From the NCBI RefSeq assembly GCF_025336525.1, contig NZ_JAOCZP010000006.1:206482-270481 (forward strand): a stretch of DNA of 64,000 nucleotides, in the 5' to 3' direction. The stretch's first letter is position 1, and each line of letters begins with the position of its first letter. This document shows, piece after piece, positions 49,256 through 57,055 of the stretch. The notes under the pieces were generated by a model. It saw only the letters and a program-made list of their open reading frames with translations. It did not search any database and was not told where the DNA came from. The translations under genes were made by a program, and so were the position numbers. This DNA is from Chelativorans salis. Lineage in GTDB: Bacteria; Pseudomonadota; Alphaproteobacteria; Rhizobiales; Rhizobiaceae.

Positions 49256-50143
49256 TCACACCGGCCGATAGACGCGCTCGGCAGTGTTCCAGAAGATGTT
49301 GGCCTGATCTTCCGCAGAGTATGATGCGGCCGCGTCACGGTAGGCGTTCATCATCGACAGATGATCCGTCCACAGCTTCTCGATCGGAAAGTTCGAGCCG
49401 AACATCAGCCGTCTGCTGCCAAAAATGTCCATTGACCTGGTGACAACGAAGGAAATGAGTTCAGGGGCGTTCCTGTGTATGAAGGTGCCGAGACCGGAAA
49501 GCTTGGCAGAAACGTTGGGGTGCGCAGCCAACATTCGCAGCCCTGCCTCCCATTCGGCGATCGTCTCGGGCCGCATGTCGGTGAGCATGCCCGTATGCGT
49601 CAGGATGAACTGCGTTTGCGGGTTCTCGGCGACCAGGGCGGCACCATCGCGCATCTGCCCCGGAAAGAGCTGGAGATCGAAGGAAAAGCCGTAGTCCTTC
49701 AGACGCGCGATGTTGGCGCGCAACGCAGGGTCGACGACCTGGTGCGGCGAGGGGGCGAAGCGGTATTCCGGCGTCTCGTGCCAGTGAAGCTGCATGCGCA
49801 CACCGCGCACGAGCGAGTATCGCTTAAGGCGGTCGAGCTGCGGGCGAATGTCATCCACGGTCATATCGGCATAGCCGACGATGGCGTGCGGCCATCCCGT
49901 CTCCTCCGCCGTCGCCTGCACCCACGCCGCCTCCTCCTCGAAGTGCTCCCTGGCCCAGTTGGTCTGCACATAGACGGCCTTCTCGATACCCGAATCCTTC
50001 TGGTCGTCGAGGAACTCGCCGATCGTGTAGTCGCGCCGGATCGGCTCGTAAGGGCCGAAGATGCGCGGCACCATGGGGCCGGCGAGCCAGGGGAGGTCCT
50101 CCTGCCGCCAGATGTGGAAATGGGCATCGATGGCTTTTTGCAT
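49256..50143 (-). CDS. Amidohydrolase-2 family (metal-dependent TIM-barrel hydrolase)
   Basis: A 295-residue protein with the N-terminal metal motif DAHFHIW, a mid-protein HWHETPEY, QFILTHTGML and a C-terminal FGSNFPIEKLW, typical of lactonase/decarboxylase-like members of this superfamily. It lies 16 nt upstream... i.e. just 5' of, and on the same strand as, nothing but follows the Mo-hydroxylase genes, so it probably acts on the product of that oxidation, for example opening a lactone. Substrate unknown. Confidence 0.87.
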   Translation of the reverse strand: MQKAIDAHFHIWRQEDLPWLAGPMVPRIFGPYEPIRRDYTIGEFLDDQKDSGIEKAVYVQTNWAREHFEEEAAWVQATAEETGWPHAIVGYADMTVDDIRPQLDRLKRYSLVRGVRMQLHWHETPEYRFAPSPHQVVDPALRANIARLKDYGFSFDLQLFPGQMRDGAALVAENPQTQFILTHTGMLTDMRPETIAEWEAGLRMLAAHPNVSAKLSGLGTFIHRNAPELISFVVTRSMDIFGSRRLMFGSNFPIEKLWTDHLSMMNAYRDAAASYSAEDQANIFWNTAERVYRPV

Positions 50144-50159
50144 TACGTTCTCCGTCGAC

Positions 50160-51173
50160 TCAGCCCGCCCCTGCCGCTTCCATCTCCTTCAGCGCCCGCA
50201 GCACGCGCTCCGGCGTGATGGGCAGCGTGTCGACGCGTACTCCGACGGCATCGAAGATGGCGTTGGCAACCGCCGGTATCTGAGGGTTGGCGCACATCTC
50301 GCCGGGCCCCTTGGCGCCGAAAGGGCCGTCTCCGGAGGGACGCTCCAGAACGGCGATCTCAGTCTCGGCCAGATCTCCCGGCCCGGGCATCAGATACGCG
50401 TTGTAGTCGCGCGGCCCTTGCGTCCGGTTGGGATAGTAGGGCTCCGTCGTCTCATAGAGCGCGTGGCTGATCCCCATCCACGAGCCGCCGATAAGCTGTT
50501 GCTCGACCATTTTCGGATTGAGCGCGCGGCCGATCTCGAAGACGTTCTTGACGGAAAGGACAGAGACCTCGCCGGTCTCGTCGTCCACCTCCACCTCGGC
50601 CACCGTGCAGGCATGGGCGTAGCAGGTGGAGGGTTTCATGGCGCCCGTCTCGGTCTCGGGATAGGAGCGCGGGACGAGGAACATGCCGCGGCCGGAAATG
50701 GAGCGGCCCTGTTTGAAATGCGCGGCGAGCGCGGTGTCGAAGATCGAGATGTTAAGGTTCGACGCGCCTTTCACGCGGATGTTGCCCTGGCCGTCTGTTT
50801 CCAGATCGGCAGGGTCAACCTCCAGCTCCTCGGCGGCTACCTCCAGCATCACCTGCCGCGCCTCGCGCGCCGCCTGGACGACGGCGTTGCCGACGCGGTG
50901 CGTGCCACGCGAGGCGAAGGTGCCCATGCAGTGCGGGCCGGTGTCGGTGTCGGCCGTGTCGATGGTGACGCTCTCGGTGGGCACGCCCATCGTCTCGGCG
51001 CATATCTGCGCAATGACGGTCCTCAGCCCCTGGCCGAGGTCGACGCTGGACAGCGTCACCATGAAGCTGCCAGTGGGGGTGGAGTGGACAAGCGCCTGGG
51101 TGGGATCGCCGCCCAGGTTCATACCGGTTGGATAGTTGACTGCCGCCACGCCGCGGCCGCGTCTCAAGGCCAT
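50160..51173 (-). CDS. Molybdenum hydroxylase large subunit, C-terminal half (split gene)
   Basis: A 337-residue protein equal to the second molybdopterin-binding half of CO/xanthine-dehydrogenase large subunits: VTLSSVDLGQGLRTVIAQICAE, ADTDTGPHCMGTFASRGTHRVGNAV, and FGAKGPGEMCANPQIPAVANAI, which contains the base-type Glu of the GxGE motif. The ATG is 3 nt after the stop of the N-terminal-half gene, with GGGAGGA upstream, so this is a true separate ORF, not a read-through. Both halves must combine to form one active site. Confidence 0.88.
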   Translation of the reverse strand: MALRRGRGVAAVNYPTGMNLGGDPTQALVHSTPTGSFMVTLSSVDLGQGLRTVIAQICAETMGVPTESVTIDTADTDTGPHCMGTFASRGTHRVGNAVVQAAREARQVMLEVAAEELEVDPADLETDGQGNIRVKGASNLNISIFDTALAAHFKQGRSISGRGMFLVPRSYPETETGAMKPSTCYAHACTVAEVEVDDETGEVSVLSVKNVFEIGRALNPKMVEQQLIGGSWMGISHALYETTEPYYPNRTQGPRDYNAYLMPGPGDLAETEIAVLERPSGDGPFGAKGPGEMCANPQIPAVANAIFDAVGVRVDTLPITPERVLRALKEMEAAGAG

Positions 51174-51176
51174 GGC

Positions 51177-52544
51177 TCAATCCTCCCTTCCACGCGAGGA
51201 CATCTTCATGAACCGCTCGTCCACCGGCCAGTCGGCGATGACCGAAGCCTCCTGCATGCATTCGATCAGTGCGGCACCTTCCGTCGGCTGGCGATGAGCC
51301 TTCATGTCGCCGTCGCGATAGGCGTTGATGAAGCGGAATTCCAGCGGGTCCATACCGATCAGCCGCGCCAGCTTGTCCGTCTGCACCTCGAGCGCGAAGT
51401 CGCCGATCGTCACGCCGAAGCCGCGCATGGCGCTCGACGGCGTGCGATTGGTGTAAACGCAGTAGCTGTCGATCGCGACATTGGGGATCGTATAGGGCCC
51501 TGGGAAATGCGCCGCCGCCTTCTGTGCTCCGTAAGGGGAGTGGCGGGAGTAGGCGCCGGCATCCACATAAGCCGTGACCTGGCGCGCGACGATGCGCCCG
51601 TCCTTCATCACCCCGTCCTTGATGACGATCTTCTCCGCCGCACGCGGCGAGGAGACCTGCATCTCCTCCTCTCTCGAATAGATGAAAGACACCGGCCGTC
51701 CGGTGAGTTTGGCGGCAAGGATGGCGATCGGCTCGACGGTCACGTCGACCTTGCCGCCAAAGCCGCCGCCCACAGTGCCGCCAACCATGTGCAGTTTATG
51801 GCCGGGCATCTGCAGGATGATGGACGCGTTGTCGAGGGTGAAGAACATCGCCTGAGTGTTGGTGTAGCAGGTGAAGCGGCCATTCGCCTCGGGGGCGACA
51901 ATGCAGCCGCTGGTCTCCAGCGGCGCATGCTCGATGGGGCTGGAACGGTAGGTTTCCTCCAGGATGTGGTCGGCCTGTGCGAAGCCTTCCTCCACATCAC
52001 CGAAAAGCACCTTGCGGCATTCGCCGCTGTCATAGAGATAATAGTTGCGGCCGTGATGCTCGTTGACGATGGGCGCGTCGGGCTTCAGCGCGTCCTCGAT
52101 GCTGAGCACCGGGTCGAGCACTTCGTAGTCCACCTTGACCTTGGCGGCCGCCTCCTCCGCCGCGCGCGCCGTTTCTGCGAGCACGGCCACCACCGCCTCG
52201 CCCTTCCAGCGCACCTTGTCCTCGGCGAGCACGTGCTCGTCCTCCGGCCCCACCTGGATCAGGATCAGTATGGTGTAGAGGTTCTGCGGGACGTCCTTGG
52301 CCGTGATGACCCTGGCCACACCCGGATGCTTCTCCGCCTCACTGGTGTCAATGCTGCGGATGCGCGCGTGATGGTGCGGGCTGCGCACCATCTTCAAATG
52401 GAGGAGGCCTGGGAAGGTGCGGTCGGCGAAATAGGCGGTCCTGCCGGTGACGTGGCCCCTGATATCGGAACGCGGGCGCGGCTGACCGATCTCGACCAAG
52501 TCGTCGTCGCGTTCATCGGCAAAATACTTTTTTGACAGCTTCAT
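51177..52544 (-). CDS. Molybdenum hydroxylase large subunit, N-terminal half (split gene)
   Basis: A 455-residue protein from ATG 52544 (MKLSKKYFADERDDD). It holds the a/b hammerhead domain (DIRGHVTGRTAYFADRTFPG ... DYEVLDPVLSIEDAL) and the first Mo-cofactor-binding part (EHAPLETSGCIVAPEANGRF, GGTVGGGFGGKVDVTVEP, TPSSAMRGFGV). It stops where normal 760-790-residue subunits continue; the rest is encoded by the next gene. The C-terminal MSSRGRED looks like a natural end. The Fe-S and FAD subunits lie upstream. Confidence 0.88.
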   Translation of the reverse strand: MKLSKKYFADERDDDLVEIGQPRPRSDIRGHVTGRTAYFADRTFPGLLHLKMVRSPHHHARIRSIDTSEAEKHPGVARVITAKDVPQNLYTILILIQVGPEDEHVLAEDKVRWKGEAVVAVLAETARAAEEAAAKVKVDYEVLDPVLSIEDALKPDAPIVNEHHGRNYYLYDSGECRKVLFGDVEEGFAQADHILEETYRSSPIEHAPLETSGCIVAPEANGRFTCYTNTQAMFFTLDNASIILQMPGHKLHMVGGTVGGGFGGKVDVTVEPIAILAAKLTGRPVSFIYSREEEMQVSSPRAAEKIVIKDGVMKDGRIVARQVTAYVDAGAYSRHSPYGAQKAAAHFPGPYTIPNVAIDSYCVYTNRTPSSAMRGFGVTIGDFALEVQTDKLARLIGMDPLEFRFINAYRDGDMKAHRQPTEGAALIECMQEASVIADWPVDERFMKMSSRGRED

Positions 52545-52555
52545 TGCCGTCTCCC

Positions 52556-53038
52556 TCAAGCGGCGGAAGTGGAGTTGGCGCGCGCGGCAGAAAGGACCGC
52601 CTGGATGATCGGCTCGTAGCCCGTACAGCGGCAGATGTTTCCGGAGATCGCCTCCACCACATCGTCCCGGCTGGGGTTCGGATTGCGCTCGAGCAGGGCC
52701 GCGGCGGCCATGATCATGCCCGGCGTGCAAAAGCCGCATTGCGCGGCGAACCCGTTCTCGAAGGCGCGTTGCAGGGGATGCAGCACCTCTCCGTTGGCAA
52801 GTCCCGCCGTGGTGCGGATATGCGCGCCGTTGCACGTCTCCGCCATGGTTAGGCACGACAGCCGCAATTCCCCGTCGACCATCACCGTGCAGGCGCCGCA
52901 GGTGCCCTGATGGCATCCGCCCTTGGGCGAGGTGTCGCCCATCTTGTCGCGCAGGGCGGCGAGCAGTGTGGTTCCGCTTTCCACGAACTCGGCCCGCTCG
53001 CTGCCGTTCAGCGTGAATTGAACCGGAATCTTTGCCAT
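52556..53038 (-). CDS. Molybdenum hydroxylase [2Fe-2S] subunit (CoxS type)
   Basis: A 160-residue electron-transfer subunit. The plant-ferredoxin cluster uses GGCHQGTCGACTV and the Cys in LRLSC; the second uses CGFCTPGM and NICRCTGYEPI. The full set of eight cysteines is present. It starts 45 nt after the FAD subunit gene and ends 11 nt before the large-subunit gene. Confidence 0.94.
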   Translation of the reverse strand: MAKIPVQFTLNGSERAEFVESGTTLLAALRDKMGDTSPKGGCHQGTCGACTVMVDGELRLSCLTMAETCNGAHIRTTAGLANGEVLHPLQRAFENGFAAQCGFCTPGMIMAAAALLERNPNPSRDDVVEAISGNICRCTGYEPIIQAVLSAARANSTSAA

Positions 53039-53083
53039 CGCTTCCTCCCCGTCGATGTAGTGGCCAGGCTTTCCAGATTACCC

Positions 53084-53881
53084 CTAGCCGAGCAGCAGCC
53101 TGCCCAGATGCACGGGCAGAACCTCGCGCCGGTACCAGGCGCTGGCGATCGCGTCCGTCGGCGGATCGATGCCCTCGAGCGCCGCGGCAAGCGCCGGCGC
53201 GATGCCTTCCTGAGTGCGCGGGCGCCCGACGAGCGCGGCTTCGGCCCTGCGCGCGCGGATAGCGCGGTCAGCCATGCAACCAAGCGCGATCCGCGCCCGG
53301 GCGATCGATCCGGTTTCCTCGCGGATGTCGGTGGCGATGGTGAGCACGGCCGCGCCCTTCGGATGCACACGGCTGATCTTTAGGAAACGGAAGCTGTCCG
53401 GCGGCGGTGCAAAGGAGACAGCCGTCACCAGCGCGGAAGGGTCGAGCCCCTCGCGCTCCTGCAGAAAGGTTTCAAGCGCCATCTCCCCGCTGCCAGCAAC
53501 GGACACGTTCGCCTCGAGCGCGAGAAGCGCGACCGTGAAATCGCCGTAGGGGGCGGGCGCGAACAGATTGCCGCCCACCGTCGCCATGTTGCGGACCGCA
53601 GGGCCGCCCACCGCGCGCGCGGCTGGGGCAAGATAGCTAAGCTGCGGATGTGCCAGCACCATGCCCATCGTCGCGGAAGCACCGATCCTGACGCCGGCCT
53701 CGGAAGTTTCGATCTCCGATAGCGCGGGATCGGTCGTCCTGACGATGGTCGAGAAGGACAAGTCCCCCTCGTTGGCGGCCCGGACCACGAGCGTTCCGCC
53801 ACCCATGTAGCGGACATTGGACGCGGCGAGCGCGGACTGCGCTTCGCTTGCCGTTGGATAGGTCTGAAGGCTCAAGCCCAT
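53084..53881 (-). CDS. Molybdenum hydroxylase FAD subunit (CoxM type)
   Basis: A 265-residue FAD-binding subunit. YMGGGTLVVRAANEGDL and GGPAVRNMATVGGNLFAPAPYGDFTVALLAL match the two FAD-contact motifs; the C-terminal CO_deh_flav domain follows. It passes electrons from the Fe-S clusters to an acceptor. Part of the SRPBCC-FAD-FeS-Mo-Mo-amidohydrolase operon. Confidence 0.92.
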   Translation of the reverse strand: MGLSLQTYPTASEAQSALAASNVRYMGGGTLVVRAANEGDLSFSTIVRTTDPALSEIETSEAGVRIGASATMGMVLAHPQLSYLAPAARAVGGPAVRNMATVGGNLFAPAPYGDFTVALLALEANVSVAGSGEMALETFLQEREGLDPSALVTAVSFAPPPDSFRFLKISRVHPKGAAVLTIATDIREETGSIARARIALGCMADRAIRARRAEAALVGRPRTQEGIAPALAAALEGIDPPTDAIASAWYRREVLPVHLGRLLLG

Positions 53882-53896
53882 CGCTGCTCCTCCCGT

Positions 53897-54337
53897 TCAA
53901 CCTTCCGCAAAACGCTTCTTCAGCGCATCGAACCCGCCCTGAAAGACATTGGCCCCCATCCCCTTGGCGATCTTGTCGGCCTCTTCGGCGGGCGCGTCGA
54001 AGCTCGCCGTCCAGACGGCACAAGTGCGCTCGCCGTCGGTGACGGGAATGAGCTTCAGCGTGGCGACGTGATTGGATATCGGTTGGGGCGTTTCCAGGAT
54101 GGAGTAGGTAACGGAGTAGTCCCGGTCGGAAAGGCCCAGCAGTTTCTCCCTGATCATCGCGCCGCTGGCGATCTCGAACTTGCGCACGCACCCGATCTCG
54201 CACGACGGCCGGCCGCCCTCGATCTCGCTCTTCACCATGCGTGGATGCCAGTCGGGAAGGCCGTTGAAGTCACGGATGCAGGCCCAGACCTCGGAGGCCG
54301 GTGCATCGATGACGCTTGAGACGGTGACGGTTGCCAT
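53897..54337 (-). CDS. SRPBCC-fold protein (CoxG/START-like)
   Basis: A 146-residue single-domain protein from ATG 54337, with GGAGC upstream. VTVSSVIDAPASEVWACIRDFNGLPDWHP is the start of the START-like fold. CoxG, a protein of this fold, accompanies Mo hydroxylases and helps recruit or mature the enzyme, so an accessory role is likely; binding of a small hydrophobic ligand is the other option. First gene of the operon, divergent to nothing; the AraC gene lies just upstream on the same strand. Confidence 0.85.
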   Translation of the reverse strand: MATVTVSSVIDAPASEVWACIRDFNGLPDWHPRMVKSEIEGGRPSCEIGCVRKFEIASGAMIREKLLGLSDRDYSVTYSILETPQPISNHVATLKLIPVTDGERTCAVWTASFDAPAEEADKIAKGMGANVFQGGFDALKKRFAEG

Positions 54338-54453
54338 GAATAACGCTCCTTGCTGCCAAGCCTTCACGGGAAGCATAGCCCGCCCGCTGGGTGGCACTTA
54401 TCAATGCGTCTGGAACGCCTATCAAACAGTCTGAAAATGTGCGCCGGGCAGCG

Positions 54454-55284
54454 CTATTGCCGAAGTTTGCGCGCCGCCGAACGGTAGGCGTTGGGCGGCA
54501 CCCCGAAATGGTCGCGGAAGAAGCGCGAGAAATTTCCCTGTGTGGAGAAACCGAGCCCGCAGGCAATGTCGATCAGCGACTGCTCCGAGGCGCGCAACTG
54601 ACGCGCCGCCTCGGCCATGCGCATCGAGTTCCAGTACACATTGGGGGTGAGCCCCATCTGCTCCTTGAACAGCGCGAAGAAATGCGGCCTTGACAGGCCG
54701 ACGCTGCGCGCGACCTGGTCGAGGCAGGTCCGCTCGCAGACGTGGCTTTTCATCAGCGCAGCAGCCTTTCGCACGCGATGATCCCGTGCGGCCACGCGAG
54801 CGCGCGCACTCCTGCGCCGTTGCTGCGAGGTGGCAGTATCGAACATCAAGTCGATGAAGTGCTCAGTCTCGTATTCAACCAGATGAGCGGGCATGTCGCC
54901 GCCCGTCAGGCTTTCGAGGAGATTGAAGGCGGATTCGTTCAAGTGCCTGTCGGTGGGAATAGCACTTGCGGCAAAGACACTTTCCTCGCGCTGGCTGCCC
55001 CTGCGGCCGGCAATCCAGTCCGGATCGATATAGAAGGCAAGAAATCGCCCTTCCTGGCCGTTGGCCGGAAAGTCATGACAATGCGGCTGCAGCGAATTGA
55101 CGCCCACTGCGACATGCTGGCCGGGCCGCACGCGCTCGTTCCCGACCGTCATCTCTCCGGCCGCGCCGGCGAGCCAGATGATGATGTGAACTTCCTCGTG
55201 GGCGTGAGTCACCAGATCGCTCGCCACGTTCAGGATCGAGACATAGCCGAACGCGCCATCAAACAGCTTGATAGAGCTGGTCAT
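54454..55284 (-). CDS. AraC-family transcriptional regulator
   Basis: A 276-residue regulator. The N-terminal cupin-like sensor (HAHEEVHIIIWLAGAAGEMTVG) is followed by two helix-turn-helix motifs (LDQVARSVGLSRPHFFALFKEQMGLTPNVYWNSMRMAEAARQL and DIACGLGFSTQGNFSRFFRDHFGVPPNAYR). It lies upstream of the Mo-hydroxylase operon on the same strand and probably activates it in response to its substrate. Confidence 0.92.
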   Translation of the reverse strand: MTSSIKLFDGAFGYVSILNVASDLVTHAHEEVHIIIWLAGAAGEMTVGNERVRPGQHVAVGVNSLQPHCHDFPANGQEGRFLAFYIDPDWIAGRRGSQREESVFAASAIPTDRHLNESAFNLLESLTGGDMPAHLVEYETEHFIDLMFDTATSQQRRRSARARVAARDHRVRKAAALMKSHVCERTCLDQVARSVGLSRPHFFALFKEQMGLTPNVYWNSMRMAEAARQLRASEQSLIDIACGLGFSTQGNFSRFFRDHFGVPPNAYRSAARKLRQ

Positions 55285-55362
55285 TGTTTCCTCCCGGGCC
55301 TCTCAGAGCCGTTTTGGCGAAATTCTCGTCGCGCTTCGGGAATCAGTCAAGCCGGGGAACAA

Positions 55363-55410
55363 GCCGCCGGATGCAGCCTATCGCGGCTTGAATCCGCCCC
55401 ATCCGGCGGC
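55363..55410. repeat. 11-bp inverted repeat upstream of the RND genes
   Basis: GCCGCCGGATG (55363-55373) and CATCCGGCGGC (55400-55410) with a 26-nt spacer, in the 271-bp gap between the AraC gene and the efflux operon. May be a regulator site or an RNA hairpin in the leader. Nothing else was recognised in the gap. Confidence 0.4.
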
Positions 55411-55555
55411 ATCGAAACGGTGCACCCAATTGCGCGGTATCTGGCGATCCATGCCGCATCAGGACGACTTGTTGCAATAAGCTTCGCGGAACCGACGAGG
55501 GAGGTGGCGGTTAGACTGCAAGGTTCACCGTTTTCGGCGCCAAAGAGGCCCTTTC

Positions 55556-57055
55556 TTGAGACGTTCCACCTGGATTGCGATCGGTATTGCGGCCGCGGTC
55601 GCCGCGTGGCTTGCCAGCGGGCTGTTCATAGGGACTGACGTGGAAGAGGATGAGGCACCCTCGGCGGAGGCTCCGCAGCCGACGTTGGTCGAGGTGCGTT
55701 CGTCGGCGGCCGAGGCGGTTCCACAGTACCTCTATGCACAAAGCGTTGCTCAGCCATACCGCACCGTCGACGTCATATCGTCCACCGAAGGCACACTGGC
55801 GGAAATCGAGGTGGACGAGGGCGACGAAGTCGAGGCCGGCACAGTGTTGGCGCGGGTGCGGCCGGAGGCACGGGAGAGCGAACTTGCAAGCGCCGAGGCC
55901 CAGGTCGAGAGCCTGGAGGCGGATTTGGCCGCAATACGCGAGCTGGAGGCCCGAGGGTTCGCCACCCAGTCACGGGTGCGCGAGCTGCGATCGCAGCTCG
56001 AAAGCGCACGGGCGACGCTGGAAAGTGTCCGCTCCGACATTCGCGACACGACCATAGAGGCGCCCATTCCAGGCATCGTCAGCGACTTGTACGTAAACAG
56101 CGGGCAGACCACGCCGGTGGGAACCAACATTGTCCGTATCGTCGACAACGCGCCGCTGCGTGTCACCGCCCAAATCTCGCAGCGCGACGTCGGCCGGGTC
56201 GATGTGGGGCGCGAGGCGGTGGTGAGCTTTGCCACCGGGGCGCTTGCCAAGGGGCGGGTGTGCTATGTCGCGCCGGCGGGTGACCCGGAGACGCGCACGT
56301 TCCGCGTCGAAATCCGCGTGCCGAACGAGGAGAGGAAAGTCCCGTCGGTGGTCAGCGCCGAGATCCGCTTACCGACGGGAGAGGCTCAGGGGCATTTCGT
56401 TTCGCCGGCGATCCTGTCGCTGAGCGAGGCGGGAGAGCTCGGCGCGAAGTCCGTCGACACGGAAAACGTCGTGCGCTTTCACCCCGTCGAGATGGTGCGC
56501 ACTGGCAAGGACGGCATCTGGATTGCCGGACTGCCGGAGGAGGTGCGTCTGATCACCACCGGGCAGGGCTTCGTGCGCGAAGGTGAGCGCGTGCGCGTGC
56601 AGGAGGGCGAGGACGGGCCGGAACGCCAGATCGGACGCGCGCCGCTGCCCACCTCTACCGTTGCGGATGAGGAATTCGACGGGGTGGAAGAGCTTGCCGA
56701 AGCGCCGCCTGCCGAGGAACTGTGCAGGGGTCCGGCTGCCAATGCGGCTATGACCAGCGCGATCTCATCCGGAAACGGGGCGGCTTCCGGTAGCGGTGCC
56801 GAAAGCCCACTGGGCGGAACGCAGCCCGGCGGGGCAGTAGCCGCAGAACAAGAGGCGCCTAACACCGAAGTGGAGCCCGGAGCCGCGACGGGCTCCGGTT
56901 CGACACTAACGAATCCGGCGCAAGAGGCCTCGCCTACCGCGCCGGCCGTCCCGGCACCGCCGAACGAGCAGCCGGCGCAGACCCCAGGTGCGACCGGCCA
57001 GCAACAGGATCAGGGAGGGGTAGATGGCGGCAGCGCGGAGGGCGGCGCTCCATGA
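55556..57055 (+). CDS. RND efflux periplasmic adaptor with long low-complexity tail
   Basis: A 499-residue membrane-fusion protein starting at TTG 55556 behind AGAGG. An N-terminal anchor (WIAIGIAAAVAAWLASGLFI) is followed by the lipoyl/hairpin core: TEGTLAEIEVDEGDEVEAGTVLARV, a coiled-coil with SELASAEAQVESLEADLAAI, and IEAPIPGIVSDLYVNSGQTTPVG. From about residue 385 the protein has an unusual 110-residue Ala/Pro/Gly/Glu/Gln-rich tail, probably disordered in the periplasm. It overlaps the pump gene by 4 nt. No outer-membrane channel gene is seen. Confidence 0.9.
   Translation: MRRSTWIAIGIAAAVAAWLASGLFIGTDVEEDEAPSAEAPQPTLVEVRSSAAEAVPQYLYAQSVAQPYRTVDVISSTEGTLAEIEVDEGDEVEAGTVLARVRPEARESELASAEAQVESLEADLAAIRELEARGFATQSRVRELRSQLESARATLESVRSDIRDTTIEAPIPGIVSDLYVNSGQTTPVGTNIVRIVDNAPLRVTAQISQRDVGRVDVGREAVVSFATGALAKGRVCYVAPAGDPETRTFRVEIRVPNEERKVPSVVSAEIRLPTGEAQGHFVSPAILSLSEAGELGAKSVDTENVVRFHPVEMVRTGKDGIWIAGLPEEVRLITTGQGFVREGERVRVQEGEDGPERQIGRAPLPTSTVADEEFDGVEELAEAPPAEELCRGPAANAAMTSAISSGNGAASGSGAESPLGGTQPGGAVAAEQEAPNTEVEPGAATGSGSTLTNPAQEASPTAPAVPAPPNEQPAQTPGATGQQQDQGGVDGGSAEGGAP

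Noticed and set aside
50061..52535. 824-codon plus-strand frame opposite the molybdenum hydroxylase genes
   Set aside because: Composition is His/Arg/Gly/Asp-rich as in antisense shadows; both minus-strand proteins have clear motifs and starts.
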